Both the position numbers and the translations under genes were made by a program. Shown here one piece after another: positions 1 to 6,438 of a stretch of DNA of 14,205 bases; the first letter of the stretch is position 1, and the number at the start of each line of letters is the position of its first letter. The notes under the pieces were generated by a model. It did not search any database. It was not told the origin of the DNA and was given only the letters and a program-made list of their open reading frames with translations. The DNA is from Rickettsiales bacterium (lineage in GTDB: Bacteria > Pseudomonadota > Alphaproteobacteria > Rs-D84 > CACZYB01), in NCBI GenBank assembly GCA_031288035.1, contig JAITSG010000007.1:1-14205 (forward strand), given 5' to 3'.

Positions 1-2
1 AG

Positions 3-494
3 TATGCTCTCAAGGCCGACATTCCCGGAGCCGCGGATACCTCGGGCTTTGCAACTAAGGCGGAGGTGGCGGCCGTCAAGGCTTCCATCCCCGCGGCCAT
101 GGACCTCTCGAAATATGCGTTAAAAACGGATATACCCGCGGCCATGGACCTGTCCGCCTATGCCAAGAAGGCCGAGATTCCGGCCGCAGGCGGAGGCGGA
201 GGGGACGCCTTTCCAAAGGGGACGCGTCTACTCATGCTGGCCGCCCAAACAGACTCCACCATCCCTCCGGGGTGGGGAGTATGCAAAGGAAAAACCCGCA
301 CCCACGAATACGAACTAAAAGGCTATCTCCTGCTTGGAGAGCAAGCTTTTGCAACTCATTTTTTCGACAACCTTGTGAAGCAGGAGGCCTTGACGCCAGG
401 AGCCTTAAAAGAATTCGCGACAAATGGTTTCAGCTCAATCGGATTTAATAGTTCCCTCTATCAGCCGAAGGCGTTCTGTATAGAAAAGCTATAG
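3..494 (+). CDS. Tail-fibre-like protein, C-terminal part (5' truncated by window)
   Basis: The frame is open from the window edge, so the start lies upstream. The visible 163 residues begin with degenerate repeats of about 15-16 residues built on Asp-Leu-Ser-x-Tyr-Ala-x-Lys-x-x-Ile-Pro-Ala-Ala. At DNA level a 17-bp segment repeats exactly at 90-106 and 135-151, a 45-bp period. A Gly5 linker follows, then a globular end with an Ile-Pro-Pro-Gly-Trp-Gly-Val-Cys-Lys-Gly motif and Gly-Tyr-Leu-Leu-Leu-Gly, ending in Ile-Glu-Lys-Leu. The PPGW...C.G...G..LLG pattern resembles phage tail-collar or tail-fibre tip domains (family knowledge), so a receptor-binding or adhesin-like fibre is likely. No other phage genes are visible; it could be a prophage remnant or a host-encoded fibre-like surface protein. 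Confidence 0.6.
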   Translation, partial: YALKADIPGAADTSGFATKAEVAAVKASIPAAMDLSKYALKTDIPAAMDLSAYAKKAEIPAAGGGGGDAFPKGTRLLMLAAQTDSTIPPGWGVCKGKTRTHEYELKGYLLLGEQAFATHFFDNLVKQEALTPGALKEFATNGFSSIGFNSSLYQPKAFCIEKL

Positions 495-516
495 TTTCAC
501 CCGGGCATATCGCCTC

Positions 517-549
517 TTGACCTCCGGGCCGCCTATGGCATAATATGCC
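517..549 (+). promoter_or_regulatory. Putative glgB promoter with palindrome over the -10
   Basis: TTGACC (517-522) and CATAAT (539-544) are separated by 16 bp, with TGG directly before the -10 (extended -10). The -10 lies inside the perfect palindrome GGCATAATATGCC (537-549), a possible operator. The predicted transcription start at about 551 is only about 2 nt before the glgB ATG, and no Shine-Dalgarno sequence is visible, so the mRNA may be leaderless. Confidence 0.5.
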
Positions 550-552
550 CCC

Positions 553-2667
553 ATGTTGGATATAGAAAGGATAAGGGCCGTAGAACAGGGCCGCGAGGTC
601 GACCCGTTCGCGGTACTGGGCTTCCACAGGGGCTTCGCCCGGCTGTTCGAGCCGCGGGCCGAGCGGGTGTTCCTTCTTGCGGACGGCCTGTCCATACCCA
701 TGGCTAGGATAGGGGCCGAGGGGCTGTTCGAGGCCGCGGTCAAGGATACCGAGTACAAATACCTAGTCGAATACCGAGACGGGCGCCAGGAGATAAGGAG
801 CGACGCCTACAACCTTCCGCCCGTCATAGGCGAGATGGACGAGCACCTGTTCCTTCGTGCCGAGCATTTCGAGCTGTTCAGGAAGCTCGGAAGCCACGTT
901 ACGGACGCCGGCACGTCGTTCGCGGTGTGGGCGCCGTCCGCCATGCGCGTGTCCGTAGTCGGGGATTTCAACGGATGGGACGGCAGGATAAATCCCATGC
1001 GCCGCCATCCGGTCAGCGGGATTTGGGACATGGTTATCCCGGGCCTGCCCGAGGGTTCGGCGTACAAGTACGAAATATTGGACAGGAACGGCAAGGTCCT
1101 GCCCTTAAAGTCCGACCCGTTCGCGTTCGAATGCGAGCTAAGGCCGAAGACCGCGTCGGTAACGGCCCGCCACATGCCCAGGTTCGAAACTGCGAGGGTG
1201 AAATCGGACATACGCGCGCCAATGTCCATATACGAGGTTCATCCCGGAAGCTGGAGGCGGCGCCCGGACGGGTCTTTTCTCAACTACCGCGAGCTGGCTT
1301 CCGAGCTCGTCCCGTACGCGAAGGACATGGGTTTCACGCACATAGAGCTCACGCCCGTGACCGAATATCCGTACGACGGAAGCTGGGGCTACCAGCCGAC
1401 CGGGATGTTCGCGCCGACCTCGCGCTACGGGGGCCGGGAGGATTTCCGGGCGTTCGTCGAGACCGCGCACGCAGCCGGCGTGGGCGTGATAATAGACTGG
1501 GTCGGCGCGCATTTTCCGAAGGACGCGCATGGGCTCGCGGACTTCGACGGGCGGCCCGAGTACGAATACGCGGACTCCCGCAAGGGCGAGCACCGCGACT
1601 GGGGTACGAAGATCTACGATTTTGGGAAAAACGAGGTCGTGAATTTCCTAATATCCTCGGCGCAGTTCTGGTGTGAAACCTACGGCGTGGACGGCCTGCG
1701 GTTCGACGCGGTGGCCAGCATGCTGTACCTGGACTATTCGCGCCGCGACGGCAACTGGGTTCCGAACAGGTTCGGGGGCGTGGAGAATCTCGAGGCCATA
1801 GGCTTCATCCGGAAGATAAACTCCGTCTTGTACCGCGACTTCCCGGGCATAGCGACGTTTGCCGAGGAATCGACCGGCTTTCCGCGCGTTTCCGCGCCGG
1901 TGGACGCGGGCGGCCTCGGGTTCGGGTACAAATGGAACATGGGGTGGATGCACGACGTCCTGTCGTACATGGCGAGGGATTCCGTGCACCGCAGGTACCA
2001 CCACCACGAGATAGCGCACACGATGGACTATGCATTCGCAGAGAATTTTGTGCTTTCCGTATCGCACGACGAGGTGGTGCACTGCAAGTCCTCGCTCCTT
2101 ATGAAGATGCCCGGCGGCATGTGGCAGAAGTTAGCGAACCTGCGCGCCTTTTACGGCCTGATGTGGACCATGCCCGGGCGCAAGCTCCTGTTCATGGGCG
2201 GCGAATTCGCGCAGCAGAGGGAGTGGAGCGAGGACAGGGCCCTCGACTGGGATCTGCTTGAAGGGGTGCCGCACAGGGGGGTCAAAAAGCTCGTGCGCGA
2301 CCTGAACCTCCTTTACAGGGCGGAGCCTGATCTACACGAGAACGACTCGAGCGCGTCGTCGTTCACGTGGATAAATCGCGCCGACACGGACAACAGCGTG
2401 TTCTCGTACATGCGCGGCTCCCTCGCGGTCGTCGCGAACATGACGGCGATAGTGCGCGAAAACTACCGCCTCGGCGTGCCGGAGCCGGGCGGTTTCGCCG
2501 AAATCCTGAACACGGATTCGTTTGGCTACGGCGGATCGGGAGTGAGGAATCCGCGGCTGGAGAGCGAGCCGGTGCCGAGCGACGGCATGGCGCAGTCGTT
2601 GCTGCTTACGCTTCCTCCGCTTTCCGTGGTGGTGCTGAAAAAGGCGCCCGGCGGGGCTATTGCCTGA
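553..2667 (+). CDS. glgB: 1,4-alpha-glucan (glycogen) branching enzyme
   Basis: GlgB cuts alpha-1,4 glucan chains and re-attaches the piece through an alpha-1,6 bond, making branches in cytoplasmic glycogen. The 704-residue product is close to the usual bacterial length. It shows N-terminal beta-rich modules including a CBM48-like part (around 115-205), then a GH13 barrel. Landmarks are YEVHPGSWR (227-235), GYQPTGMFAPTSRYG (279-293), region I DWVGAHFPKD, GLRFDAV with nucleophile Asp385, AEES with acid/base Glu438, and SHDEVVH with Asp506. Spacings of the three catalytic residues (53 and 68) equal those of E. coli GlgB Asp405/Glu458/Asp526. Slight oddities are Gly where region I usually has Pro, Phe in GLRFD where Val is usual, and Cys after DEVVH where Gly is usual. 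No other glycogen genes are nearby. The 3' end overlaps the convergent gene by 11 bp. The ATG was chosen because it follows the promoter directly. Confidence 0.95.
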   Translation: MLDIERIRAVEQGREVDPFAVLGFHRGFARLFEPRAERVFLLADGLSIPMARIGAEGLFEAAVKDTEYKYLVEYRDGRQEIRSDAYNLPPVIGEMDEHLFLRAEHFELFRKLGSHVTDAGTSFAVWAPSAMRVSVVGDFNGWDGRINPMRRHPVSGIWDMVIPGLPEGSAYKYEILDRNGKVLPLKSDPFAFECELRPKTASVTARHMPRFETARVKSDIRAPMSIYEVHPGSWRRRPDGSFLNYRELASELVPYAKDMGFTHIELTPVTEYPYDGSWGYQPTGMFAPTSRYGGREDFRAFVETAHAAGVGVIIDWVGAHFPKDAHGLADFDGRPEYEYADSRKGEHRDWGTKIYDFGKNEVVNFLISSAQFWCETYGVDGLRFDAVASMLYLDYSRRDGNWVPNRFGGVENLEAIGFIRKINSVLYRDFPGIATFAEESTGFPRVSAPVDAGGLGFGYKWNMGWMHDVLSYMARDSVHRRYHHHEIAHTMDYAFAENFVLSVSHDEVVHCKSSLLMKMPGGMWQKLANLRAFYGLMWTMPGRKLLFMGGEFAQQREWSEDRALDWDLLEGVPHRGVKKLVRDLNLLYRAEPDLHENDSSASSFTWINRADTDNSVFSYMRGSLAVVANMTAIVRENYRLGVPEPGGFAEILNTDSFGYGGSGVRNPRLESEPVPSDGMAQSLLLTLPPLSVVVLKKAPGGAIA

Positions 2668-3340
2668 ACTTTTCCACGCTGGTAATCGCGAACCTGAACG
2701 CGGACGACGGGGGCAGCTCGGGATTTGCCTCGGCGATTCCGGAGATTAGCTCCACATACATGTGTATCTGGTATTTTTCCCGCTCCGCCTTCGATATGTC
2801 CCACACGAGAGGGGTCTTGATTACGAGCTCCACGTCCGTGATCCAGCGGCCCGGGTCCAGGTACTGCCGCGGCCCGTCGGTTATCCTGACCGTGCGGGTG
2901 GTCCTGGCCGCCCTCAGTTTCGCGATTTCGCCCGCCTCGTTCAATAGGCCGGCGAAGCTCTCCATCGCGGCGGGCTTCCGGCTGGCGACCGCGGGGATTT
3001 TCAAGAGCGCGCCCAGTCTTATGTTCCCATGCTGCGACTTGTCCAGGATTCCCAGGTTCGCCGAATCCGCGAACCACGATCCGGTTATGGTATAGCGCGC
3101 GGTTATGTATTCGCGGATAAGCTTCTTGAGCATGTCCTCTAGGTCCTCGTCTGAAAAGTTCTCCCGGCGAAGCGCGATTATGGCGAAGTCCTCCGCGCTG
3201 GACGCCGGCTGCGGCACGGCAACGGCGTCTATCCTGTTCCTGTCCAGCTCGCGCAGGAACGCCAGGGCCATCCACAGGTCTGCGGCGAACAGGGCCATGC
3301 AGAGCAGGCACATTAGGAAAAGCGCGATCCTTCGCATCAT
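2657..3340 (-). CDS. VirB8-like inner-membrane protein (copy 2 of the pair)
   Basis: The 227-residue product has a short N-terminus, one membrane segment (about 5-28) and a predicted periplasmic domain. The arrangement Leu-Ile-Arg-Glu-Tyr-Ile-Thr-Ala-Arg-Tyr (74-83) just after the anchor, followed by a beta-rich C-terminal half (149-225), recalls VirB8/DotI-type assembly proteins of type IV secretion systems, which share an NTF2-like periplasmic fold. The assignment rests on topology, size and neighbours rather than a clear sequence signature. The start at 3340 overlaps the upstream stop as ATGA, implying translational coupling; a GTG at 3352 is an alternative. It is the last gene of a three-gene minus-strand operon and runs tail-to-tail into glgB. 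Confidence 0.45.
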   Translation of the reverse strand: MMRRIALFLMCLLCMALFAADLWMALAFLRELDRNRIDAVAVPQPASSAEDFAIIALRRENFSDEDLEDMLKKLIREYITARYTITGSWFADSANLGILDKSQHGNIRLGALLKIPAVASRKPAAMESFAGLLNEAGEIAKLRAARTTRTVRITDGPRQYLDPGRWITDVELVIKTPLVWDISKAEREKYQIHMYVELISGIAEANPELPPSSAFRFAITSVEKFRQ

Positions 3341-4083
3341 TCGCGCCCCCACATGAACGAGGTTCCCGTTACCGAAAAGTTGATCTCGCCGGCGGTGGAT
3401 ACTACGGAGATGTATCCCGTTATGCCGCTTCTCTTCCCGTCGCTTCCGACAAGGTCGAAGTCGACCTTGTATTCCGCGGAGCGCCTGTCGCTTGCGCCGC
3501 CGCCGGGAAGTATGAAGTCGAATATGCTCCTTTTGGCGGTTATGGTCGCAGCCCTGATCGGCTCGGCGCTCTTGATCTCCGCGCCGCGCGTATAGCCCGT
3601 CCTAGCGAGGTTCGAGGCCGCGGTCTTCTGCTCCGCGACGAACAGGCTGTATGCGTCCGCGCTGGAGGCCATGGCGAGCCAGCATTTTTCGCTTGTCCAT
3701 ATTCCGGCCGTGCCCGGCTTGGCCGGGGTCGCGCACCACGCAAGGTCGTTTTCGTAAAACGAGGGCGATATTGTGAACATTTTTTCTATGTACTTCCTGA
3801 CGAAAAGGGCCTCCAGGTATTCGGTCCCGCTCTTAGCGGGCGTCTCCGCCATGGCGCCAATTATGGGGCCCGCGAACCTTTGCTCCGCCTCGTCCCATTC
3901 TATAAGCCGCGGGCGGGGTTCGCCGGGCTGCGATCTGATTATCGTCGCCGCCATTAGGATAATGGATATAACGGCCATGGCCATGCATGCGCGCGAGATG
4001 TAGTACGCGGCGAACAGATACTTGCGCCCCGGCTTCGCCGCGACGTCCATTTCGTAAGGATATACCGGCCGTTCGCCTGTCAA
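3337..4083 (-). CDS. VirB8-like inner-membrane protein (copy 1 of the pair)
   Basis: The 248-residue product has a short cytoplasmic tail, one membrane segment (about 23-48) and a periplasmic domain. The segment Phe-Val-Arg-Lys-Tyr-Ile-Glu-Lys-Met-Phe (94-103) occupies the same place as the matching helix in the downstream gene. Cys117 and Cys134 could form a disulphide. The C-terminal third is predicted beta-rich (Tyr-Lys-Val-Asp-Phe-Asp-Leu around 205-211). Together these suggest a VirB8-family scaffold of a type IV secretion or conjugation apparatus; this is inference from architecture. TTG at 4083 is preferred because the GAGGGGG stretch before it is a plausible Shine-Dalgarno and it avoids overlapping the lipoprotein gene. 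ATG at 4050 is the alternative; upstream in-frame starts would overlap the lipoprotein. Confidence 0.45.
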   Translation of the reverse strand: MTGERPVYPYEMDVAAKPGRKYLFAAYYISRACMAMAVISIILMAATIIRSQPGEPRPRLIEWDEAEQRFAGPIIGAMAETPAKSGTEYLEALFVRKYIEKMFTISPSFYENDLAWCATPAKPGTAGIWTSEKCWLAMASSADAYSLFVAEQKTAASNLARTGYTRGAEIKSAEPIRAATITAKRSIFDFILPGGGASDRRSAEYKVDFDLVGSDGKRSGITGYISVVSTAGEINFSVTGTSFMWGRE

Positions 4084-4109
4084 GCCATGCCGCCCCCTCG
4101 GCCGGCGGA

Positions 4110-4286
4110 TTATATGTTGAATGTCATGTCGTCCGGCAGGCCCGGCTTGGTTTCGAGCCGGATGCACGCGCACGGCGAGAGCTTCAGTTCGTTCGCGTCG
4201 TATCCCACCCCGACCGGATCAGAGTTGTACATAGACCCGCACCCGGACACGGCCGCGATTGCGAATAATGCTGCTGCTTTTCTCAT
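4110..4286 (-). CDS. Small lipoprotein, VirB7-like by position
   Basis: A 58-residue product starts at an ATG preceded by GAGGTGG, a good Shine-Dalgarno. It begins Met-Arg-Lys, has a hydrophobic stretch and a lipobox Val-Ser-Gly-Cys with Cys16 as the lipidated residue, leaving about 43 mature residues. A Cys-Ala-Cys motif (39-41) follows in the mature part. Its size, lipobox and place directly before two VirB8-like genes fit VirB7, the small outer-membrane lipoprotein of type IV secretion cores. VirB7 proteins are too short and variable for sequence alone to decide, so this is a context inference. It is first in the minus-strand operon, 26 bp before the next gene. The longer in-frame extension to 4334 is unlikely because it runs through the promoter. 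Confidence 0.5.
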   Translation of the reverse strand: MRKAAALFAIAAVSGCGSMYNSDPVGVGYDANELKLSPCACIRLETKPGLPDDMTFNI

Positions 4287-4305
4287 TTGCCCACCTCTTT
4301 GGGAT

Positions 4306-4334
4306 ATTTTATAAATAAACTGTCGACAATGCAA
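4306..4334 (-). promoter_or_regulatory. Putative promoter of the lipoprotein/VirB8-like operon
   Basis: On the minus strand TTGCAT (plus-strand 4334-4329) and TAAAAT (4311-4306) are 17 bp apart. Transcription would start near 4299 and give a short leader with GAGGTGG before the ATG at 4286. Its -35 abuts the -35 of the divergent dedA promoter (4323-4328), so the two units may be controlled together or compete. Confidence 0.4.
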
Positions 4335-4351
4335 GCGAATTAGTATATACT
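4323..4351 (+). promoter_or_regulatory. Putative dedA-MATE promoter
   Basis: TCGACA (4323-4328) and TATACT (4346-4351) are 17 bp apart, one mismatch from consensus in each box. The expected start near 4358 is about 3 nt before the ATG at 4361, and no Shine-Dalgarno is visible. This would be a second near-leaderless transcript in the window, like glgB. Confidence 0.5.
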
Positions 4352-4360
4352 CGCGCGGTT

Positions 4361-4936
4361 ATGGGAAAGACGTACGACAGGCTTCTTGAAATGTGCCGGG
4401 GACCCGGGGCCGTGGCGGTTTTGGTCGTCCTGTCGTTCCTGGAGGGGATAATATTTCCCATCCCGCCGGAGGCGTTTTTCATTCCCATGGTTCTCGGCGC
4501 GCCCAAAAATGCGTTCAGGATAGTGTCGGCCGCGCTTGCCGCAAATCTTTTGGGCGGTGCGTGCGGCTACCTTGTCGGCAGGCTCGCCATGGACACGGCC
4601 GGAATGTGGCTGCTTAATGCAATGGGGGCCGGGGAAAGCTTCGCGTCCTTCACCGAGGGCTATATAAGGTACGGCTTCTGGCTGGTGTTCATGGGCGGGT
4701 TCACTCCGTTCCCGTACAAGGTCATATGCTTGGCCAGCGGGGCGGTCGGGCTGGATTTTCGGATATTCCTCCTTTCGTCCGTCGTGTCGCGCGCGCTGAG
4801 GTTCTACATCGTCGCCTGGCTTCTGCGCAGGTACGGCGAGAGGGCTAACAGGATAATCTCGGGTAACTTCGGGCTGATAACGACGCTGTTCTTCATAATG
4901 ATAGTGCTCGGGTTCTATGCGGTGAGATGGCTGTAG
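4361..4936 (+). CDS. DedA-family (YqaA-type) membrane protein
   Basis: A 191-residue polytopic inner-membrane protein of the DedA/VTT (SNARE-associated) family. Known members act in phospholipid flipping and membrane homeostasis; the substrate of this YqaA-type branch is not established. Landmarks are Phe-Pro-Ile-Pro-Pro-Glu near residues 31-36, the re-entrant-loop region Gly-Phe-Thr-Pro-Phe-Pro-Tyr-Lys-Val near 118-126 with Ala-Ser-Gly-Ala-Val-Gly following, and a conserved Arg-Ala-Leu-Arg-Phe near 148-152. Four to five hydrophobic segments are evident and the length is normal for the family. It overlaps the MATE gene by 10 bp, so the two are almost certainly one operon. The ATG follows the promoter with almost no leader. 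Confidence 0.85.
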   Translation: MGKTYDRLLEMCRGPGAVAVLVVLSFLEGIIFPIPPEAFFIPMVLGAPKNAFRIVSAALAANLLGGACGYLVGRLAMDTAGMWLLNAMGAGESFASFTEGYIRYGFWLVFMGGFTPFPYKVICLASGAVGLDFRIFLLSSVVSRALRFYIVAWLLRRYGERANRIISGNFGLITTLFFIMIVLGFYAVRWL

Positions 4937-6297
4937 AAAGGATAAGGGAGGCTAGGGATACCAGGGCCCTCGGAACCGACTCCGTGGGGCGGCTTCTGGC
5001 GCGGTTTTCCGGGCCGGCGATACTGGCCATGCTGGTCGGCGTGATATACAACGCGACCGACCGGTGGTTCATAAGCCGGTACGTGGGGCACGCCGGCATG
5101 GCCGCGCTCGCCGTCGCTATGCCCCTGTTCCTGGGCGTCATAGCGATAGAGCTCATGACCGGCATAGGCGGCGGCGCGCTGTTTTCGATAAGGCTTGGCG
5201 AAGGGAGGCCCGAGGAGGCCGAGCGCGTGCTCGGCGCAACCTTCGCGCTCCAGGTGGTGCTGGGGCTCCTGTTCGTCCTGATATCCCTGCTGTGGCTCGG
5301 GCCGCTGCTCGTGTTTCTCGGCGCGGGCGAGGCCACGTTTCCCCTGGCGCGCGAATACATGGCGATAGTTTCGTTCTGGGCGGTGCTGGACATAGTGGGC
5401 TACGGCCTGAACCATTTCATACGCGCGCTCGGCTACCCTATGCGGGCCATGTTCAACACGAGCATAGGCGCGGTGATGAACATAATCCTGGACTACGTGT
5501 TCATGGCCAGGATGGGTATGGGCATGGCCGGAGCGGCGCTCGGCACCATACTGGGCTGGAGCGTGCCGTTCGTCCTGGTGCTCCGGTTCCTGGCGGGGAA
5601 GAAAAGCGCGGTCAGGCTCAGGCTCGAAAACATCCGGCCGGACGCGGGGATGATGTTCGAGGTGTTCAAGTTCGGCCTGTCGCCGTTCATGCTGCACATG
5701 TCCTCTGTCGTTGTGGTGTTCATGATAAACCGCGCGTTCGGGCGGTACAGCGGCGACGCCGGCATAGCGGCGTTCAGCATAGCCCACACAATAAGCATGA
5801 TGTGCGTCATGCCGGTATTCGGGATAACGCAGTCGATGCAGTCCATAGCGGGGTTCAATTTCGGGGCAGGCAAGCCCGGGCGCGTGCGGCACGTGGTGCG
5901 GCTTACCCTGTTTGCGTCGGCCGTATGGCTTCTTTTGTGCTGGGCGGTCGTCCAGTCGTCGGCGCCGGGTCTGGTGGGCCTGTTCGACGACGGAAGCGGC
6001 GGAGGACTCATGGAGATATCGGCGCGGATACTTAGGATGATCGCGATGTTCATGCCGCTGTTCGGCTTGATATTCGTGGCCGGCACCCTGTGCCTGGCGA
6101 TAGGGAGGTACAAGGCCTCGCTGTGGTTCAACATAGTGCGCGAGCTTCTGATCCAGGCCTCGCTCCTTGCCGTATTCCCGGTCTTCTGGGGGCTGGACGG
6201 GGCCATGTGGGCGATACCTTCCAGCGATCTGGTGTGCATAATGATCGCCATAGCGCTGCTCTCGTGGGCGTACAAGGGCCTGAGGAGGAAGGGCTGA
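4927..6297 (+). CDS. MATE-family efflux transporter
   Basis: The 456-residue product has about twelve hydrophobic segments arranged as two similar halves, the usual size and layout of MATE exporters, which use Na+ or H+ gradients to expel cationic drugs or metabolites. The N-terminal segment Leu-Leu-Ala-Arg-Phe-Ser-Gly-Pro-Ala-Ile, the stretch Asn-Ala-Thr-Asp-Arg-Trp-Phe-Ile-Ser, and Gly-Ile-Gly-Gly-Gly-Ala with a following Ser-Ile-Arg-Leu-Gly match MepA/DinF-type members. In the second half Gly-Ile-Thr-Gln-Ser-Met-Gln is likewise typical. The substrate cannot be read from sequence. The start codon lies inside the end of dedA, so translation is probably coupled. No canonical terminator follows, only a short hairpin. 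Confidence 0.9.
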   Translation: MAVERIREARDTRALGTDSVGRLLARFSGPAILAMLVGVIYNATDRWFISRYVGHAGMAALAVAMPLFLGVIAIELMTGIGGGALFSIRLGEGRPEEAERVLGATFALQVVLGLLFVLISLLWLGPLLVFLGAGEATFPLAREYMAIVSFWAVLDIVGYGLNHFIRALGYPMRAMFNTSIGAVMNIILDYVFMARMGMGMAGAALGTILGWSVPFVLVLRFLAGKKSAVRLRLENIRPDAGMMFEVFKFGLSPFMLHMSSVVVVFMINRAFGRYSGDAGIAAFSIAHTISMMCVMPVFGITQSMQSIAGFNFGAGKPGRVRHVVRLTLFASAVWLLLCWAVVQSSAPGLVGLFDDGSGGGLMEISARILRMIAMFMPLFGLIFVAGTLCLAIGRYKASLWFNIVRELLIQASLLAVFPVFWGLDGAMWAIPSSDLVCIMIAIALLSWAYKGLRRKG

Positions 6298-6298
6298 A

Positions 6299-6316
6299 AA
6301 GGCGCAGACCCGCCTT
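6299..6316 (+). terminator. Weak hairpin after the MATE gene
   Basis: AAGGCG and CGCCTT form a 6-bp stem with a 6-nt loop directly after the MATE stop codon. No T-run follows, so it is not a canonical intrinsic terminator; it may be an RNA 3'-end stabiliser or chance. Confidence 0.25.
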
Positions 6317-6367
6317 GTAGCAAGCCGCCGCCATTCTTGTTTTCCGCGTTCTTAACGGATTCTCCGC

Positions 6368-6396
6368 TTGATTGCAAGGGCAAAAAGTGGTAGAAT
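6368..6396 (+). promoter_or_regulatory. Putative promoter of the 1190-codon gene
   Basis: TTGATT (6368-6373) and TAGAAT (6391-6396) are 17 bp apart, with TGG just before the -10 (extended -10). The expected start near 6403 leaves a leader of about 36 nt containing AGGAGG (6423-6428) 10 nt before the ATG. This gene therefore uses a normal Shine-Dalgarno, unlike glgB and dedA. Confidence 0.5.
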
Positions 6397-6438
6397 AAAG
6401 GACTAGATAAGTCCGGGATTTCAGGAGGGAAAGCCAAA

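Noticed and set aside
927..1676. Long plus-strand open frame inside glgB and similar long frames on its opposite strand.
   Set aside because: They are shadow frames of a high-G+C gene, with Arg/Gly-rich low-complexity translations; glgB itself is unambiguous.
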